In this document: piece by piece, positions 43,059-53,216 of the stretch | Layout: each line of letters starts with the position of its first letter | Position numbering within the stretch: the stretch's first letter is position 1 | DNA from: CAVQNQ01 sp963714205 | GTDB taxonomy: Bacteria; Acidobacteriota; Terriglobia; Bryobacterales; Bryobacteraceae | Reading direction: 5' to 3' | DNA length: 64,000 nt | Assembly: GCA_963714205.1 (NCBI GenBank) | Contig: CAVQNQ010000002.1 | Coordinates: 62,001-126,000, forward strand | Notes under the pieces: generated by a model | Databases searched by the model: none | The model's input: the letters and a program-made list of their open reading frames with translations, nothing else | What the model was told of the DNA's origin: nothing | Made by a program: the position numbers and the translations under genes

Positions 43059-43718
43059 ATGCGGTTTGGGGTGGTGTTGATCTTCACGTGCCTGCTAGCG
43101 GCGCAGACGCCCGGCGCCAGTCCGCCGCTGGTGCGCGGGGTGCTGCTGGAACGGGATGCCCAGACTGACACCGGCGAATTCAGCGTGCGCGCGGTTGATA
43201 ACCACGTATTCCGCTACCAGTTCGATCGCCAAACCTACGTGGAGCGGGAAAATCAATTGATCGATGTATCCCGGCTGCGTCCGGGCGAGAAGGTGGAAGT
43301 GCTGTCGGACGCAGTCCATGGCCTGTTTTTGCGCTATGCGCGCACCGTGCACGTGGTGGAAGATCCACCTCCGCCGCGGACGCCGGTTCAGAGCCGCCTG
43401 CCCGCATCTCGCGACTCGGCTGAGCGCAGCATCCTCCTGGGAAGCTCGCTCGAAGGAGACCAGGCCGCGGGCAACCTGACGTACTCCGGCGTGGTCTCCC
43501 GGTTGAGCGGCGAACGCCTGGTGCTGCACACGCGCGACGGCGATCGAACCATCCAACTGCGGCCGGACACCCAGTACCTGGAAAACGGCGAGGTGGTGGG
43601 AGCGGCCGCCCTGAAGCCCAACACGCGGGTGTCGGTGCGCGCGGCCAAAGACCTCTACGACCAGGTGGTGGGCTACCAGGTGATCTGGGGACAGATATTC
43701 GATCCGGAGGGCCGGTAA
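43059..43718 (+). CDS. Secreted protein with two DUF5666-like beta domains
   Basis: A 219-residue protein with a signal peptide (MRFGVVLIFTCLLAAQ). Two similar OB/SH3-like beta units follow: one at about 25-105 (LVRGVLLERD to FLRYARTVHVVED) and one at about 140-215 (YSGVVSRLSGERLVLHTRDG to GQIFDPEGR). They are joined by a proline-rich linker. The pattern resembles DUF5666 modules of periplasmic proteins. Function is unknown. A possible hairpin follows the stop. Confidence 0.6.
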   Translation: MRFGVVLIFTCLLAAQTPGASPPLVRGVLLERDAQTDTGEFSVRAVDNHVFRYQFDRQTYVERENQLIDVSRLRPGEKVEVLSDAVHGLFLRYARTVHVVEDPPPPRTPVQSRLPASRDSAERSILLGSSLEGDQAAGNLTYSGVVSRLSGERLVLHTRDGDRTIQLRPDTQYLENGEVVGAAALKPNTRVSVRAAKDLYDQVVGYQVIWGQIFDPEGR

Positions 43719-43719
43719 C

Positions 43720-43769
43720 GCTCCCGTGAGGACGCTCGTCCCGCTGCTTGCGCGGGTTCGCGCGGGAGC
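43720..43769. terminator. Nested inverted repeat after the secreted-protein gene
   Basis: GCTCCCG (43720-43726) pairs with CGGGAGC (43763-43769), with GCGCG/CGCGC nested inside, followed by AAAATAG. It starts two bases after the stop codon. There is no T-tract, so termination is only a possibility. Confidence 0.3.
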
Positions 43770-43819
43770 AAAATAGCAGCACTACGGCGCGCGGCCCATT
43801 ACAATGGTCCTTACAGTTC

Positions 43820-44443
43820 ATGAGACGGATTATCACTGCACAGGATGTGCCGGCCAACGGCGAGCTGCGAGTTCCCCTGGGGAGCCTGATTACGCTCTCA
43901 GCGCGAGAAGTGGCTGCCGACCGGGGAGTTCGCATTCTCGAAGTGCCCGAGGACCAGATCTCGGGCATGGCGCCGCCGGAGAAGACCGTCGCGCTGGGCG
44001 CCGATAATTGCGGTTATGACTTGAAGGAGGCGCTCAAGCCGGTGATCGAGAGCCTCGGTCTCGAAGTGCGCGACGTGGGGGTTTACGACGAGAAGCCGGC
44101 CGATTACCCGGACCTGGCGCTCAAGGTGGCCGAGCTGGTGGCCTCCGGAGCGGCTCTGCGGGGCGTAATTCTGGACGCGGCGGGAATCGGCTCGGCCATC
44201 GTGGCAAATAAGGTTCCGGGTATCCGGGCGGCCCTCTGCTACGATAGGCCTTCCGCCCGAAACAGCCGAGAAGCTATTGATTCTAATGTCCTTACTTTAG
44301 GCGGGCGGCTCCTGACCCAAACCCAGGCGGAAGATGTGCTGCGAACCTGGATCGCCACGCCTTTTGGCGGCGGACGCCACCAGGGGCGCATCGATAAGAT
44401 CGCCGCCATCGAACGGCAGTACCTGAAAAAGGAAAGCTCGTGA
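43820..44443 (+). CDS. RpiB/LacA-B-like protein with EutQ-like N-terminal segment; catalytic residues replaced
   Basis: A 207-residue protein with two parts. Residues 1-45 (MRRIITAQDVPANGELRVPL, LSAREVAADRGVRI) resemble the N-terminus of EutQ, a microcompartment-associated protein. Residues 56-200 match the RpiB sugar-phosphate isomerase fold (VALGADNCGYDLKEALK, KVPGIRAALCYD, SNVLTLGGRLL). The RpiB loop CGTGIG reads DAAGIG, and the family SREHNDxN reads SREAIDSN. The catalytic cysteine and histidine known from E. coli RpiB are therefore absent. The gene overlaps deoC by four bases. This pairing recalls sugar-phosphate-utilising (SPU) microcompartment loci. Confidence 0.8.
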   Translation: MRRIITAQDVPANGELRVPLGSLITLSAREVAADRGVRILEVPEDQISGMAPPEKTVALGADNCGYDLKEALKPVIESLGLEVRDVGVYDEKPADYPDLALKVAELVASGAALRGVILDAAGIGSAIVANKVPGIRAALCYDRPSARNSREAIDSNVLTLGGRLLTQTQAEDVLRTWIATPFGGGRHQGRIDKIAAIERQYLKKESS

Positions 44444-45120
44444 CGCAAGCTGAACTCGGCCGGCCGGTTTCGGTTGCGGCCATGATCGACCACACCCTTC
44501 TGAAAGCCGATGCCACCCGCGAGGAAATCGTCAAAACTTGCCGCGAGGCGCGCGCGTACGGCTTCGCCAGCGTGTGCGTGAACTCCTACTGGGTGCCGCT
44601 GGTGCGCGCGGAGCTGGCCGGTTCGCCGGTTAAAGTCTGCACCACGGTGGGCTTTCCCCTGGGCGCCAACAGCACGGAGGCGAAGGTGGCCGAAACAGCC
44701 GCGGCGCTGCGCGCGGGCGCTCAGGAAATCGACATGGTGATCAACGTGGGCGCGCTGCGCTCGGGCGATCGCGATGCGGTCAGGCTGGACATCCGGCAGG
44801 TAGTCGAGGTGGCGCACGCGGCTGGCGCCATCGTGAAGACGATTATCGAGACGGGGCTTCTGGATGACGCTCAAAAAGCCCTGGCCTGCACGCTGGCCAA
44901 GCTGGCGGGGGCGGATTTCGTGAAGACCTCGACCGGCATCAACAGCTCCGGAGCCACGGCTGAGGATGTCGCGCTGATGCGCAGCGTGGTGGGGCCGGAG
45001 ATGGGCGTCAAGGCGGCGGGCGGCATCCGCACGCTCGCGGATTTCCAGGCGATGGTCGCGGCGGGAGCCACTCGCATCGGGTCCAGCGCCGGCGTGAAGA
45101 TCGTCGAAGCGGCGGGTTGA
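44440..45120 (+). CDS. deoC: Deoxyribose-phosphate aldolase
   Basis: A class I aldolase (226 residues) cleaving 2-deoxyribose-5-phosphate into glyceraldehyde-3-phosphate and acetaldehyde. The Schiff-base lysine is Lys162 in DFVKTSTG. The activating Lys191 is in GVKAAGGIR, and Asp98 is in EIDMVINVG. The start is a GTG overlapping the stop of the RpiB-like gene (GTGA), so the two are coupled. No other nucleoside-catabolism gene (deoA, deoB, deoD) is nearby, in keeping with an SPU-type role rather than standard deoxynucleoside salvage. Confidence 0.93.
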   Translation: MTQAELGRPVSVAAMIDHTLLKADATREEIVKTCREARAYGFASVCVNSYWVPLVRAELAGSPVKVCTTVGFPLGANSTEAKVAETAAALRAGAQEIDMVINVGALRSGDRDAVRLDIRQVVEVAHAAGAIVKTIIETGLLDDAQKALACTLAKLAGADFVKTSTGINSSGATAEDVALMRSVVGPEMGVKAAGGIRTLADFQAMVAAGATRIGSSAGVKIVEAAG

Positions 45121-45133
45121 GGCCAGCGGCGCA

Positions 45134-46888
45134 ATGAGTGCCATGCAGGCCAGCCGAAAAGCCGCGGTGCGATTCCGCGAACGCTCCGAGCTGCTCGATT
45201 TCCTGCTGGAGGTTTCGGCCGGCACCGCCGGCACTCTGGACCTGGATCGTCTGCTGGCCAACGTCGCGGAAATCATCCAGAAGGTCCTGCCGTACGATCT
45301 TTTCGCCATCCTGCTGTATCACGAGAAGCCCCAGGAACTGCGCATACGGTACGCGGTGGGACATCGCGAGGAGGTGGTGGGCAATCTGACCCTGGCCTTG
45401 GGCGAAGGCATCACCGGAACGGCGGCGGCGCGGCGCGAGCCGGTGCTGGTGGGCGACGTGCGGAACGACCCGCGCTACCTGAACACGGTGGACGCGGTGC
45501 GCACGGAGCTGGCCATGCCCATGACCGCCCGCGGCAAGCTGGTGGGCGTGATCGACCTGCAATCGACGCGCGTGAACGCCTACACGGAATACGATTGCGC
45601 GCTGCTGCGGCTGATCGCCGCGCGAGTGAGCATCGCCATCGATAACGCGCGCCTGTACCGGCGCGTGGACCGGCAGAACCGCACGCTGAAGACGCTGGCC
45701 AACATTTCGCGTGAGTTCAGCTCCATCCTGGACTTGAACGAGTTGCTGGGCAAAATCGCCGCCACCATGCGGGAGCTGATCAACTACGACGCCTTCAGCA
45801 TCCTGCTGGTGGACGAGCAGGCCAAGGCGCTGCGCCACCGTTTCAGCATGCGCTACGACGAGCGCGTGGACATCGACAACGTGCCGCTGGGAAAGGGGCT
45901 GACCGGGGCGGCGGCGGAATCGCGTCAGGTGGTGCACGTGCATGATACCAGCAAGGATCCGCGCTACATCGCCTCGCACCCGGACATACGCTCTGAAGTG
46001 GCGGTTCCCCTGATCGCGCACGACCGCGTAATCGGGGTGATGGACCTGGAAAGCAACCGGGTGGGTTATTTCACCGACGATCACGCGCGAACCCTCGCCC
46101 TGCTGGCGCCCCAGGTGGCCAGCAGCGTCGAGAACGCGCGGCTCTACGAGGAAGTGGCCAAGCGGGAGCGCCGCATGGACGAGGACCTGCAGGCGGCGCG
46201 CGACCTGCAACGCGTCCTGCTTCCGGACGCCGAGCCGGAGATCGAGGGCCTCGAGGCGGCCGTGCGCCTGCGGCCGGCCCGCGAGATTAGCGGCGATATC
46301 TACGACATCTTCGAACACAAGGACCGCCAGACCCTGATCGCCTTCGGGGACGTGAGCGGCAAGGGCGCGGCCGCGGCGCTCTACGGAGGGCTGATGAGCG
46401 GGCTACTGCGCACGCTCGCGCCCCGCCGCCGGCGGCCCGCCGATCTCCTCAAGGAACTGAACGAGGCGCTGGTCAAGCGCAAGGTGGAGGCCCGCTACGC
46501 CACCTTGTGCGTGCTGCTGTGGGACCCGGCCGCGCGGCAGATCGTGATGGCCAATGCCGGGGCGCTGCCGCCTATGATCTGCCGGAATGGCGAGATCCTG
46601 AACATCCGGGTGGAAGGTGTTCCCGTGGGGCTGTTGGAATCGCGCGAATACGAAGAGGCGACGTTTCAGGCGCAGGCGGGAGACGCCATCGTGCTCTATT
46701 CGGACGGCATCACCGATCACCTTAACGCCGAGGGAACCGAATTCGGCCGCGGGCGGCTGGCGCACGCGGTTCGCGCCAACTGCCATCGCAGTCCCAAAGA
46801 TCTGATCGCGGCCCTGTTTCGCGAGCTGGACAAGTTCTCGACCACGCCATTCGACGATCAGACGCTCTTCGCTCTGCGGGTGAAGTAG
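45134..46888 (+). CDS. Tandem GAF-domain SpoIIE/RsbU-type PP2C phosphatase
   Basis: A cytoplasmic signalling phosphatase (584 residues). GAF 1 is about residues 15-175 and GAF 2 about 190-350. The two are clearly homologous (DPRYLNTVDAVRTELAMPM and DPRYIASHPDIRSEVAVPL). A coiled linker (EEVAKRERRMDEDLQAARDL) leads to the SpoIIE phosphatase domain (about 370-584), with GDIYDIF, FGDVSGKGAAAAL, ANAGALPP and LYSDGITDH. Such proteins usually act on anti-anti-sigma factors in partner-switching. No such partner is in the window. It starts 13 bases after deoC, possibly in one transcript. Confidence 0.92.
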   Translation: MSAMQASRKAAVRFRERSELLDFLLEVSAGTAGTLDLDRLLANVAEIIQKVLPYDLFAILLYHEKPQELRIRYAVGHREEVVGNLTLALGEGITGTAAARREPVLVGDVRNDPRYLNTVDAVRTELAMPMTARGKLVGVIDLQSTRVNAYTEYDCALLRLIAARVSIAIDNARLYRRVDRQNRTLKTLANISREFSSILDLNELLGKIAATMRELINYDAFSILLVDEQAKALRHRFSMRYDERVDIDNVPLGKGLTGAAAESRQVVHVHDTSKDPRYIASHPDIRSEVAVPLIAHDRVIGVMDLESNRVGYFTDDHARTLALLAPQVASSVENARLYEEVAKRERRMDEDLQAARDLQRVLLPDAEPEIEGLEAAVRLRPAREISGDIYDIFEHKDRQTLIAFGDVSGKGAAAALYGGLMSGLLRTLAPRRRRPADLLKELNEALVKRKVEARYATLCVLLWDPAARQIVMANAGALPPMICRNGEILNIRVEGVPVGLLESREYEEATFQAQAGDAIVLYSDGITDHLNAEGTEFGRGRLAHAVRANCHRSPKDLIAALFRELDKFSTTPFDDQTLFALRVK

Positions 46889-46971
46889 AGCCGCGGCGGC
46901 GGCAAGATGGCCGATTTTACCGGTCGAGAGTTCCCGGGTCGCTGAACAACGTGCGCGCGGCCATGGGCTGA

Positions 46972-48306
46972 TTACTGGTCGGCGTGCGCGATGCCTCCGT
47001 CAAGAGGCGCCGGGGGCAGAGTGAATTGCTCGTTTTCCGTGGAGCCTTCGAGGGCCTCGGTGGCCGACCGGCCGCCCGCAATCACGTTTTGCACAGCGTC
47101 GAAATAGCCGGTGCCCACGAACCGCTGGTGCCGCACGGCCGAATAGCCGTCGCTCTCCGCTAGGGCGAATTCCCGCTCTTGCAAGTGCGCGTAGGCGCTC
47201 ATCCCCGTCTGGCGATACTCCCGCGCCAGATCGAACATGCCCAGGTTCAGGGAGTGGAAACCCGCCAGCGTGATGAACTGGAATTTGTATCCCATCTCGC
47301 CGAGTTCCTTCTGGAAATGGGCTATCTGCCGATCGTCCAGCTTCTTCTTCCAATGGAAGGAGGGCGAGCAGTTGTACGCCAGGAGTTTGCCGGGGAACTT
47401 GGCATGGATTCCCTCGGCGAAGGCGCGCGCCTGCTTGACGTTGGGCTCGGAGGTCTCGCACCAGATGAGGTCGGCATAGGGCGCGTAGGCCAGGCCGCGC
47501 GCGATGGCCGCTTCGAGGCCGCCTTCGAAACGGAAGAAGCCTTCGACGGTCCTTCCCGGCTTAATGAAGGGCGCATCCTCCAGATCGATGTCGCTCAGCA
47601 GAAGACGGGCGCTGTCGGCGTCGGTGCGGGCGATCAGGAGGGTGGGCACGCCCATCACATCGGCGGCCAGGCGCGCGGAAACCAGCTTCTGCACGAATTC
47701 GCGCGTCGGCACCACCACCTTGCCCCCCATATGACCGCACTTCTTGGCCGAAGAGAGCTGGTCCTCGAAATGGACCGCCGCGGCTCCGGCTTCGATCATG
47801 CCTTTCATCAGTTCGAAAACGTTCAGAACGCCGCCGAAACCGGCCTCCGCATCCGCCACGATGGGCGCGAACCAGTAGGGGCCGGGTTTGCCTTCCGACC
47901 GGCAGATCTGGTCGGCTCTGATGAAACTGTTATTGATCGCACGGACGAGCGCCGGCACGCTGTTGGCGGGATACAGGCTCTGATCCGGGTACATCTGGCC
48001 GGCGAGGTTGGCATCCCCGGCCACTTGCCAGCCGCTCAGGTAAATGGCTTTCAGCCCGGCCTGCACCTGCTCCACGGCCTGGTTGCCCGTGAGTGCGCCG
48101 AGGGCCGCCACGTACGGTTCCGCGTGAAAAAGTTGCCACAAGCGCTCTGCGCCGAGACGCGCAAGCGTGTGCTCGATGTGAATCGAAGGCCGAAGCCGCG
48201 CCACATCCGCGCTGCTGTAGGGCCGCTCTATGCCCTGCCAGCGCGGATTCTTCTCGTGCCCGTTGCCCGCGTGCCCGTTACCCGCATGATTTCCCGAATT
48301 CGCCAT
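46972..48306 (-). CDS. aceA: Isocitrate lyase
   Basis: A 444-residue enzyme cleaving isocitrate to glyoxylate and succinate, the first step of the glyoxylate shunt for growth on acetate or fatty acids. The catalytic loop KKCGHMGGK is intact. Other family blocks are GWQVAGDANLAGQMYPDQSL, FAPIVADAEAGFGG and YNCSPSFHWKKKL. The N-terminus is asparagine/glycine/histidine-rich (NSGNHAGNGHAGNGHEKN), an unusual low-complexity extension of about 22 residues. It is divergent from malate synthase across a 170-base control region. Confidence 0.95.
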   Translation of the reverse strand: MANSGNHAGNGHAGNGHEKNPRWQGIERPYSSADVARLRPSIHIEHTLARLGAERLWQLFHAEPYVAALGALTGNQAVEQVQAGLKAIYLSGWQVAGDANLAGQMYPDQSLYPANSVPALVRAINNSFIRADQICRSEGKPGPYWFAPIVADAEAGFGGVLNVFELMKGMIEAGAAAVHFEDQLSSAKKCGHMGGKVVVPTREFVQKLVSARLAADVMGVPTLLIARTDADSARLLLSDIDLEDAPFIKPGRTVEGFFRFEGGLEAAIARGLAYAPYADLIWCETSEPNVKQARAFAEGIHAKFPGKLLAYNCSPSFHWKKKLDDRQIAHFQKELGEMGYKFQFITLAGFHSLNLGMFDLAREYRQTGMSAYAHLQEREFALAESDGYSAVRHQRFVGTGYFDAVQNVIAGGRSATEALEGSTENEQFTLPPAPLDGGIAHADQ

Positions 48307-48343
48307 GATTCCCCTCCTGTTCGCCGGTGCGCCGGTCTCTACC

Positions 48344-48354
48344 GTCTAGTAGAC
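48344..48354. promoter_or_regulatory. Short palindrome upstream of aceA
   Basis: GTCTAGTAGAC has five-base perfect arms around a central G, 38 bases before the aceA start in the shared divergent region. It is a possible half of a regulatory array with the larger palindrome 40 bases away. Confidence 0.3.
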
Positions 48355-48393
48355 TGTGGAAACGCGCCTGGGGACAATCGATCTGGGACCCTG

Positions 48394-48408
48394 CGGACCA
48401 GTGGTCCG
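48394..48408. promoter_or_regulatory. Perfect palindrome in the aceA-aceB divergent control region
   Basis: CGGACCA-G-TGGTCCG has seven-base perfect arms around one base. It lies near the middle of the 170-base gap between the divergent isocitrate lyase and malate synthase genes. It is a good candidate operator for a dimeric regulator (IclR-, GntR- or TetR-type), though no regulator gene is adjacent. Confidence 0.5.
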
Positions 48409-48476
48409 AAACGGATCGGTCGCGAGAAAAGAGTGCCCCGGTGCGCTAGCATCTGAGTGAGAGGGGAAAGCACCAC

Positions 48477-50051
<1,575 letters not shown>

Positions 50052-50075
50052 GCGGTTTGGAAGTATACTGCGGTC

Positions 50076-51715
50076 ATGATGGCCGAGGCCGATCTCCCGG
50101 CTTTACTCGCCGAGTTGCGGGACCTGCTGGGACATCGGCGCATCGAGGAAGGCGTCCGTAAGCTGGATGGCATCCGGCCCTTCCTCGACATGCTCGGACC
50201 CGCGACAAAGAACGCCGGTACCCTGCTGGGCCTGGTCGCCCAGTGGGTGGATGCCGGCTTCGAAGACGCGCGCCTCATCCACCGGTTGCTCGAGCGGTTC
50301 CCCTTGAGCGCCCGATCGTCTCTCCCTCTCATCGATTACCTGCACCTTCGCATGGCCGAGGGCGTGGCCGCCATGTCGCGGGAGGAGTTCGAACAGGCCT
50401 CCGCCCACTTCCGGCTGGTCGATTCGCTCGGCGGCGAGACCGGAGACAACGAGCTTCTCTCGATTGCCAGCTTCTGGACCGGCCGCTGCCTGCGGCGCAT
50501 GGGCCGTTACGACGACGCCCTGAGTTACACGGTTCGCGGAGAAGAGCTGGCCCTGGGCTGCGGCTACGCGCCGGCGGCCGCGGTGATGCAGCTTACGCGA
50601 AGCTGGGTGTCGTTCCAGAAGAACAAGCTCAGCGAAGCCGTGGCGATTCTGCGGAAAGCCGAGGAGGCGGTCAGCCAAAGCGACGATTTTCTGACCCGCG
50701 GGAACATACAGTCCGCCTACGGGAGAATCGCGCGCCGTCAGGGCCGTTACGAACAGGCGCTCGAGGGCTTCGAACGCGCCATCTGCGAATACCGCCGCGC
50801 GCGGGGCGCCGAGCTGCAACTGGCGCGCTCGCTGCTGAACATCGGATTCGTGAACCGTCTGATCGCCCTCGATATCCAAACGACGGCCGATTCGGAAGCC
50901 GCCTCGCGCCGCGGCGCCGCGGGCGCCGCGGCCCGCGCCGAAGCCTCCCGCTCGCAGCGGCAGCGCATCGGCGAGATCCGCGATCGGCCCGCGAGCAATT
51001 ACAGGAATCCATGGCCATTTACACGCGGCATGACAATCACCGCGGCATGGCCGGCGTGCACGTCAATCAGGGCCTTCTGGCGCTGGATTTCGGAGAACTG
51101 GACGCCGCCGCCTCCGAAGCGGAGAGCGCCTTCCGGCATGGCGAAGGGAAGCAGGATTCGATCGTGATGGCGCGGGCTCGCAGCCTCCAGTGCATGGTGG
51201 AGAATGCGCGTTTGGAAGAGGAGATCGGCGACGCGGGCCATCATTTCGAAAAAGCCGAGGCCTTCGCGCGCGAGGCGGTGGATTTCGCCGGGCGCACGCA
51301 GAACCGCCGCCTGCTGGCGCGCGCGTATATCTGGCAGGGGCTGACCCACACGGCTCCCTCGCATGGCGACCCCGACCTGGCGCGCCGCTGCTGCGAAGAA
51401 GCGGTGGCGCTGCTGAAACCTGAAGGCCTGGAGCGGCAGTACGTGTGGCATGACCTGGAACTGCTGAAGTCTAAAGTGCTGCATTCCGGCCCGGTGGACC
51501 CGGTCCTGCGCGCCTGGAGCGCCGGCATCGTGGGAGACAAGACCTTTCAGGAAATCACCGAGGAGTTTGCGCGGCTGATTGTGCCGAAGGTCTGGGAACG
51601 CGAGGAGCGCAAGGTCTCGCGCGTAGCCGCGCGGCTTTCGATGTCGCCGAAGAAGATACGGCGGATCTTGCGCGCGGTGCGTGCGCCGGGAGCGGAGGGG
51701 GCGGGGAAGGAGTGA
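50076..51715 (+). pseudogene. TPR-repeat protein with C-terminal helix-turn-helix-like segment, one-base frameshift
   Basis: A helical-repeat protein of about 546 residues if corrected. TPR-like units are MGRYDDALSYTVRGEELALG, RRQGRYEQALEGFERAICEY, then FGELDAAASEAESAFRHGEG and ARLEEEIGDAGHHFEKAEAF. The C-terminus (VSRVAARLSMSPKKIRRILR) looks like a Fis/HTH-type DNA-binding helix pair. The frame breaks near 50987, where CGGCCC probably should be CGGGCCC. Downstream coding (AREQLQESMAIYTRHDNH) continues to 51715. A TATACT box lies seven bases before the ATG, suggesting a leaderless transcript. It starts 24 bases after aceB and may be co-transcribed. Confidence 0.7.
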
Positions 51716-51728
51716 GCGTCACCCTTCC

Positions 51729-53216
51729 TCAAAACCCCATCGAATCCACGAACGTATCCTGAAACCGCGGGTCGGACGCCAGCGGCACGTGCTCGCACCG
51801 CGCGCGAATGCCTTCTACAAGCCGTTCTCGTCGCGAGGGCGCCAGCAGCGCCATGCGAGTGCCCCTCAGCGCGGTGTTGCCGGCCGGGACGATGCGCGCC
51901 GGCTCGGCTTCCAGCAGGCCGATGCGGCGGGCGCTCGCGATGTTGACATAGTTGCCGAACGCGCCCGCCAGGTAAATGGCGCCGAGGTCCGCGGCGCGGG
52001 CGTTCCAGCGCTCCAGCAGGATGCGCAGGCCCGCGGCAATCGCGGCTTTGGCGAGTTGCAATTCGCGGATATCGGCCTGCGTGATGGCCACCGGATGCGC
52101 TAGCTCCCACTCGCGCGCGCCCCCGGCCAGACGGCCGCTCGGTAGCAACGCGCCGAGCGCCAGGCCGGCGGCGGCGGCGTCCACCAGCCCGCTGCCGCAA
52201 ACGCCGCGCGCGGGAACGCCGCCCATCACGCGGCAGGCCAGAGCGCCATCATGCACGGTCACGTGGGTGATGGCGCCCTCGGCGGCGCGCATCCCCATGC
52301 GGATGCGGCCAGCTTCGAAGGCCGGTCCGGCGGCGGTGGAGGCACACAGCAGGCGCTCGGAGTTGCCCACCACGATCTCGCCGTTGGTGCCCAGGTCGAT
52401 GAGCGCGGCCAGGCGGCCCGTTTCCGCCATGCCGGTGGCCAGGATGCCGGCCAGGATGTCGCTGCCCACAAAGCTGCCCAGGCACGGCAGAAAACGCACC
52501 GCGGCGCCGGCGGGCAGCTCCCACCCGAGATCGCGCGGAGCCAGTTCGATCGCGCCGCCGTTAGCGGTCTCGAACGGCACATGCGCCAGCGGCCCCACAT
52601 CCAGCCCGCAAAAAAGATGGTGCATCACGGTATTGCCGGCCACCAGCACAAGGCGCACAGCATCGCGGCGGGGCAGGGCCGCCACCAGACCGCCCAGAGC
52701 TTCGCGAATCAGCGAGGCCAGCCGCGGGGCGCCGCCGGCCAGGGCGAATTCGATGCGGCTCATGACATCGGCGCCGTGCACCGTCTGGGGATTGAGGCCG
52801 GTCTGGACGGCCACCACCTCACCGGTCGCGAGATCCACCAGTTGCGCCGCCAGCGTGGTGGTGCCGAGGTCGATCGAGATGCCGCAGCCCTCCTGCGGTT
52901 CGAAGGGGCAGCGGGATTCGTCGGTGAGGACGGGGGTGGTCCACTGCGCGATCTCGAGCGTCAGCGGGCCTTCGACGCGGGCCGTGCAGGCGAGCCGCCA
53001 ACCGGCGGCGAGCTCGGCGGGCGTGAAGACCTCCCGCATCTCCGCGGTGACCGCCAGCTCGCCTTCGATCACGCGCACGCGGCAGCCGCGGCAGATGCCC
53101 GCGCCGCCGCACGGAAATTCCACGCCGTGCCCCGCCAGCAGGGTTTCGAGCGATGCGCCGCGCTCGACTTCCAGGCGGATGCCGAGCGGCGCGAGGGTAA
53201 TCGGGAAGCCCGTCAT
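51729..53216 (-). CDS. Corrinoid reductive-activation protein (2Fe-2S ferredoxin + ASKHA ATPase, DUF4445/RACE)
   Basis: A 495-residue protein that re-reduces inactivated Co(II) corrinoid to Co(I) at the cost of ATP. The N-terminal 2Fe-2S domain has the cysteine pattern FPCGGAGICRGC with a fourth cysteine in RLACTA. The ASKHA-type ATPase part starts with GCGISIDLGTTTLAAQL and includes LIDLGTNGEIVVGN, GVCGSGLVDAAAAG and IYLAGAFGNYV. It is the last gene of the methyl-transfer operon and overlaps the DUF1638 gene by four bases. Confidence 0.92.
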   Translation of the reverse strand: MTGFPITLAPLGIRLEVERGASLETLLAGHGVEFPCGGAGICRGCRVRVIEGELAVTAEMREVFTPAELAAGWRLACTARVEGPLTLEIAQWTTPVLTDESRCPFEPQEGCGISIDLGTTTLAAQLVDLATGEVVAVQTGLNPQTVHGADVMSRIEFALAGGAPRLASLIREALGGLVAALPRRDAVRLVLVAGNTVMHHLFCGLDVGPLAHVPFETANGGAIELAPRDLGWELPAGAAVRFLPCLGSFVGSDILAGILATGMAETGRLAALIDLGTNGEIVVGNSERLLCASTAAGPAFEAGRIRMGMRAAEGAITHVTVHDGALACRVMGGVPARGVCGSGLVDAAAAGLALGALLPSGRLAGGAREWELAHPVAITQADIRELQLAKAAIAAGLRILLERWNARAADLGAIYLAGAFGNYVNIASARRIGLLEAEPARIVPAGNTALRGTRMALLAPSRRERLVEGIRARCEHVPLASDPRFQDTFVDSMGF

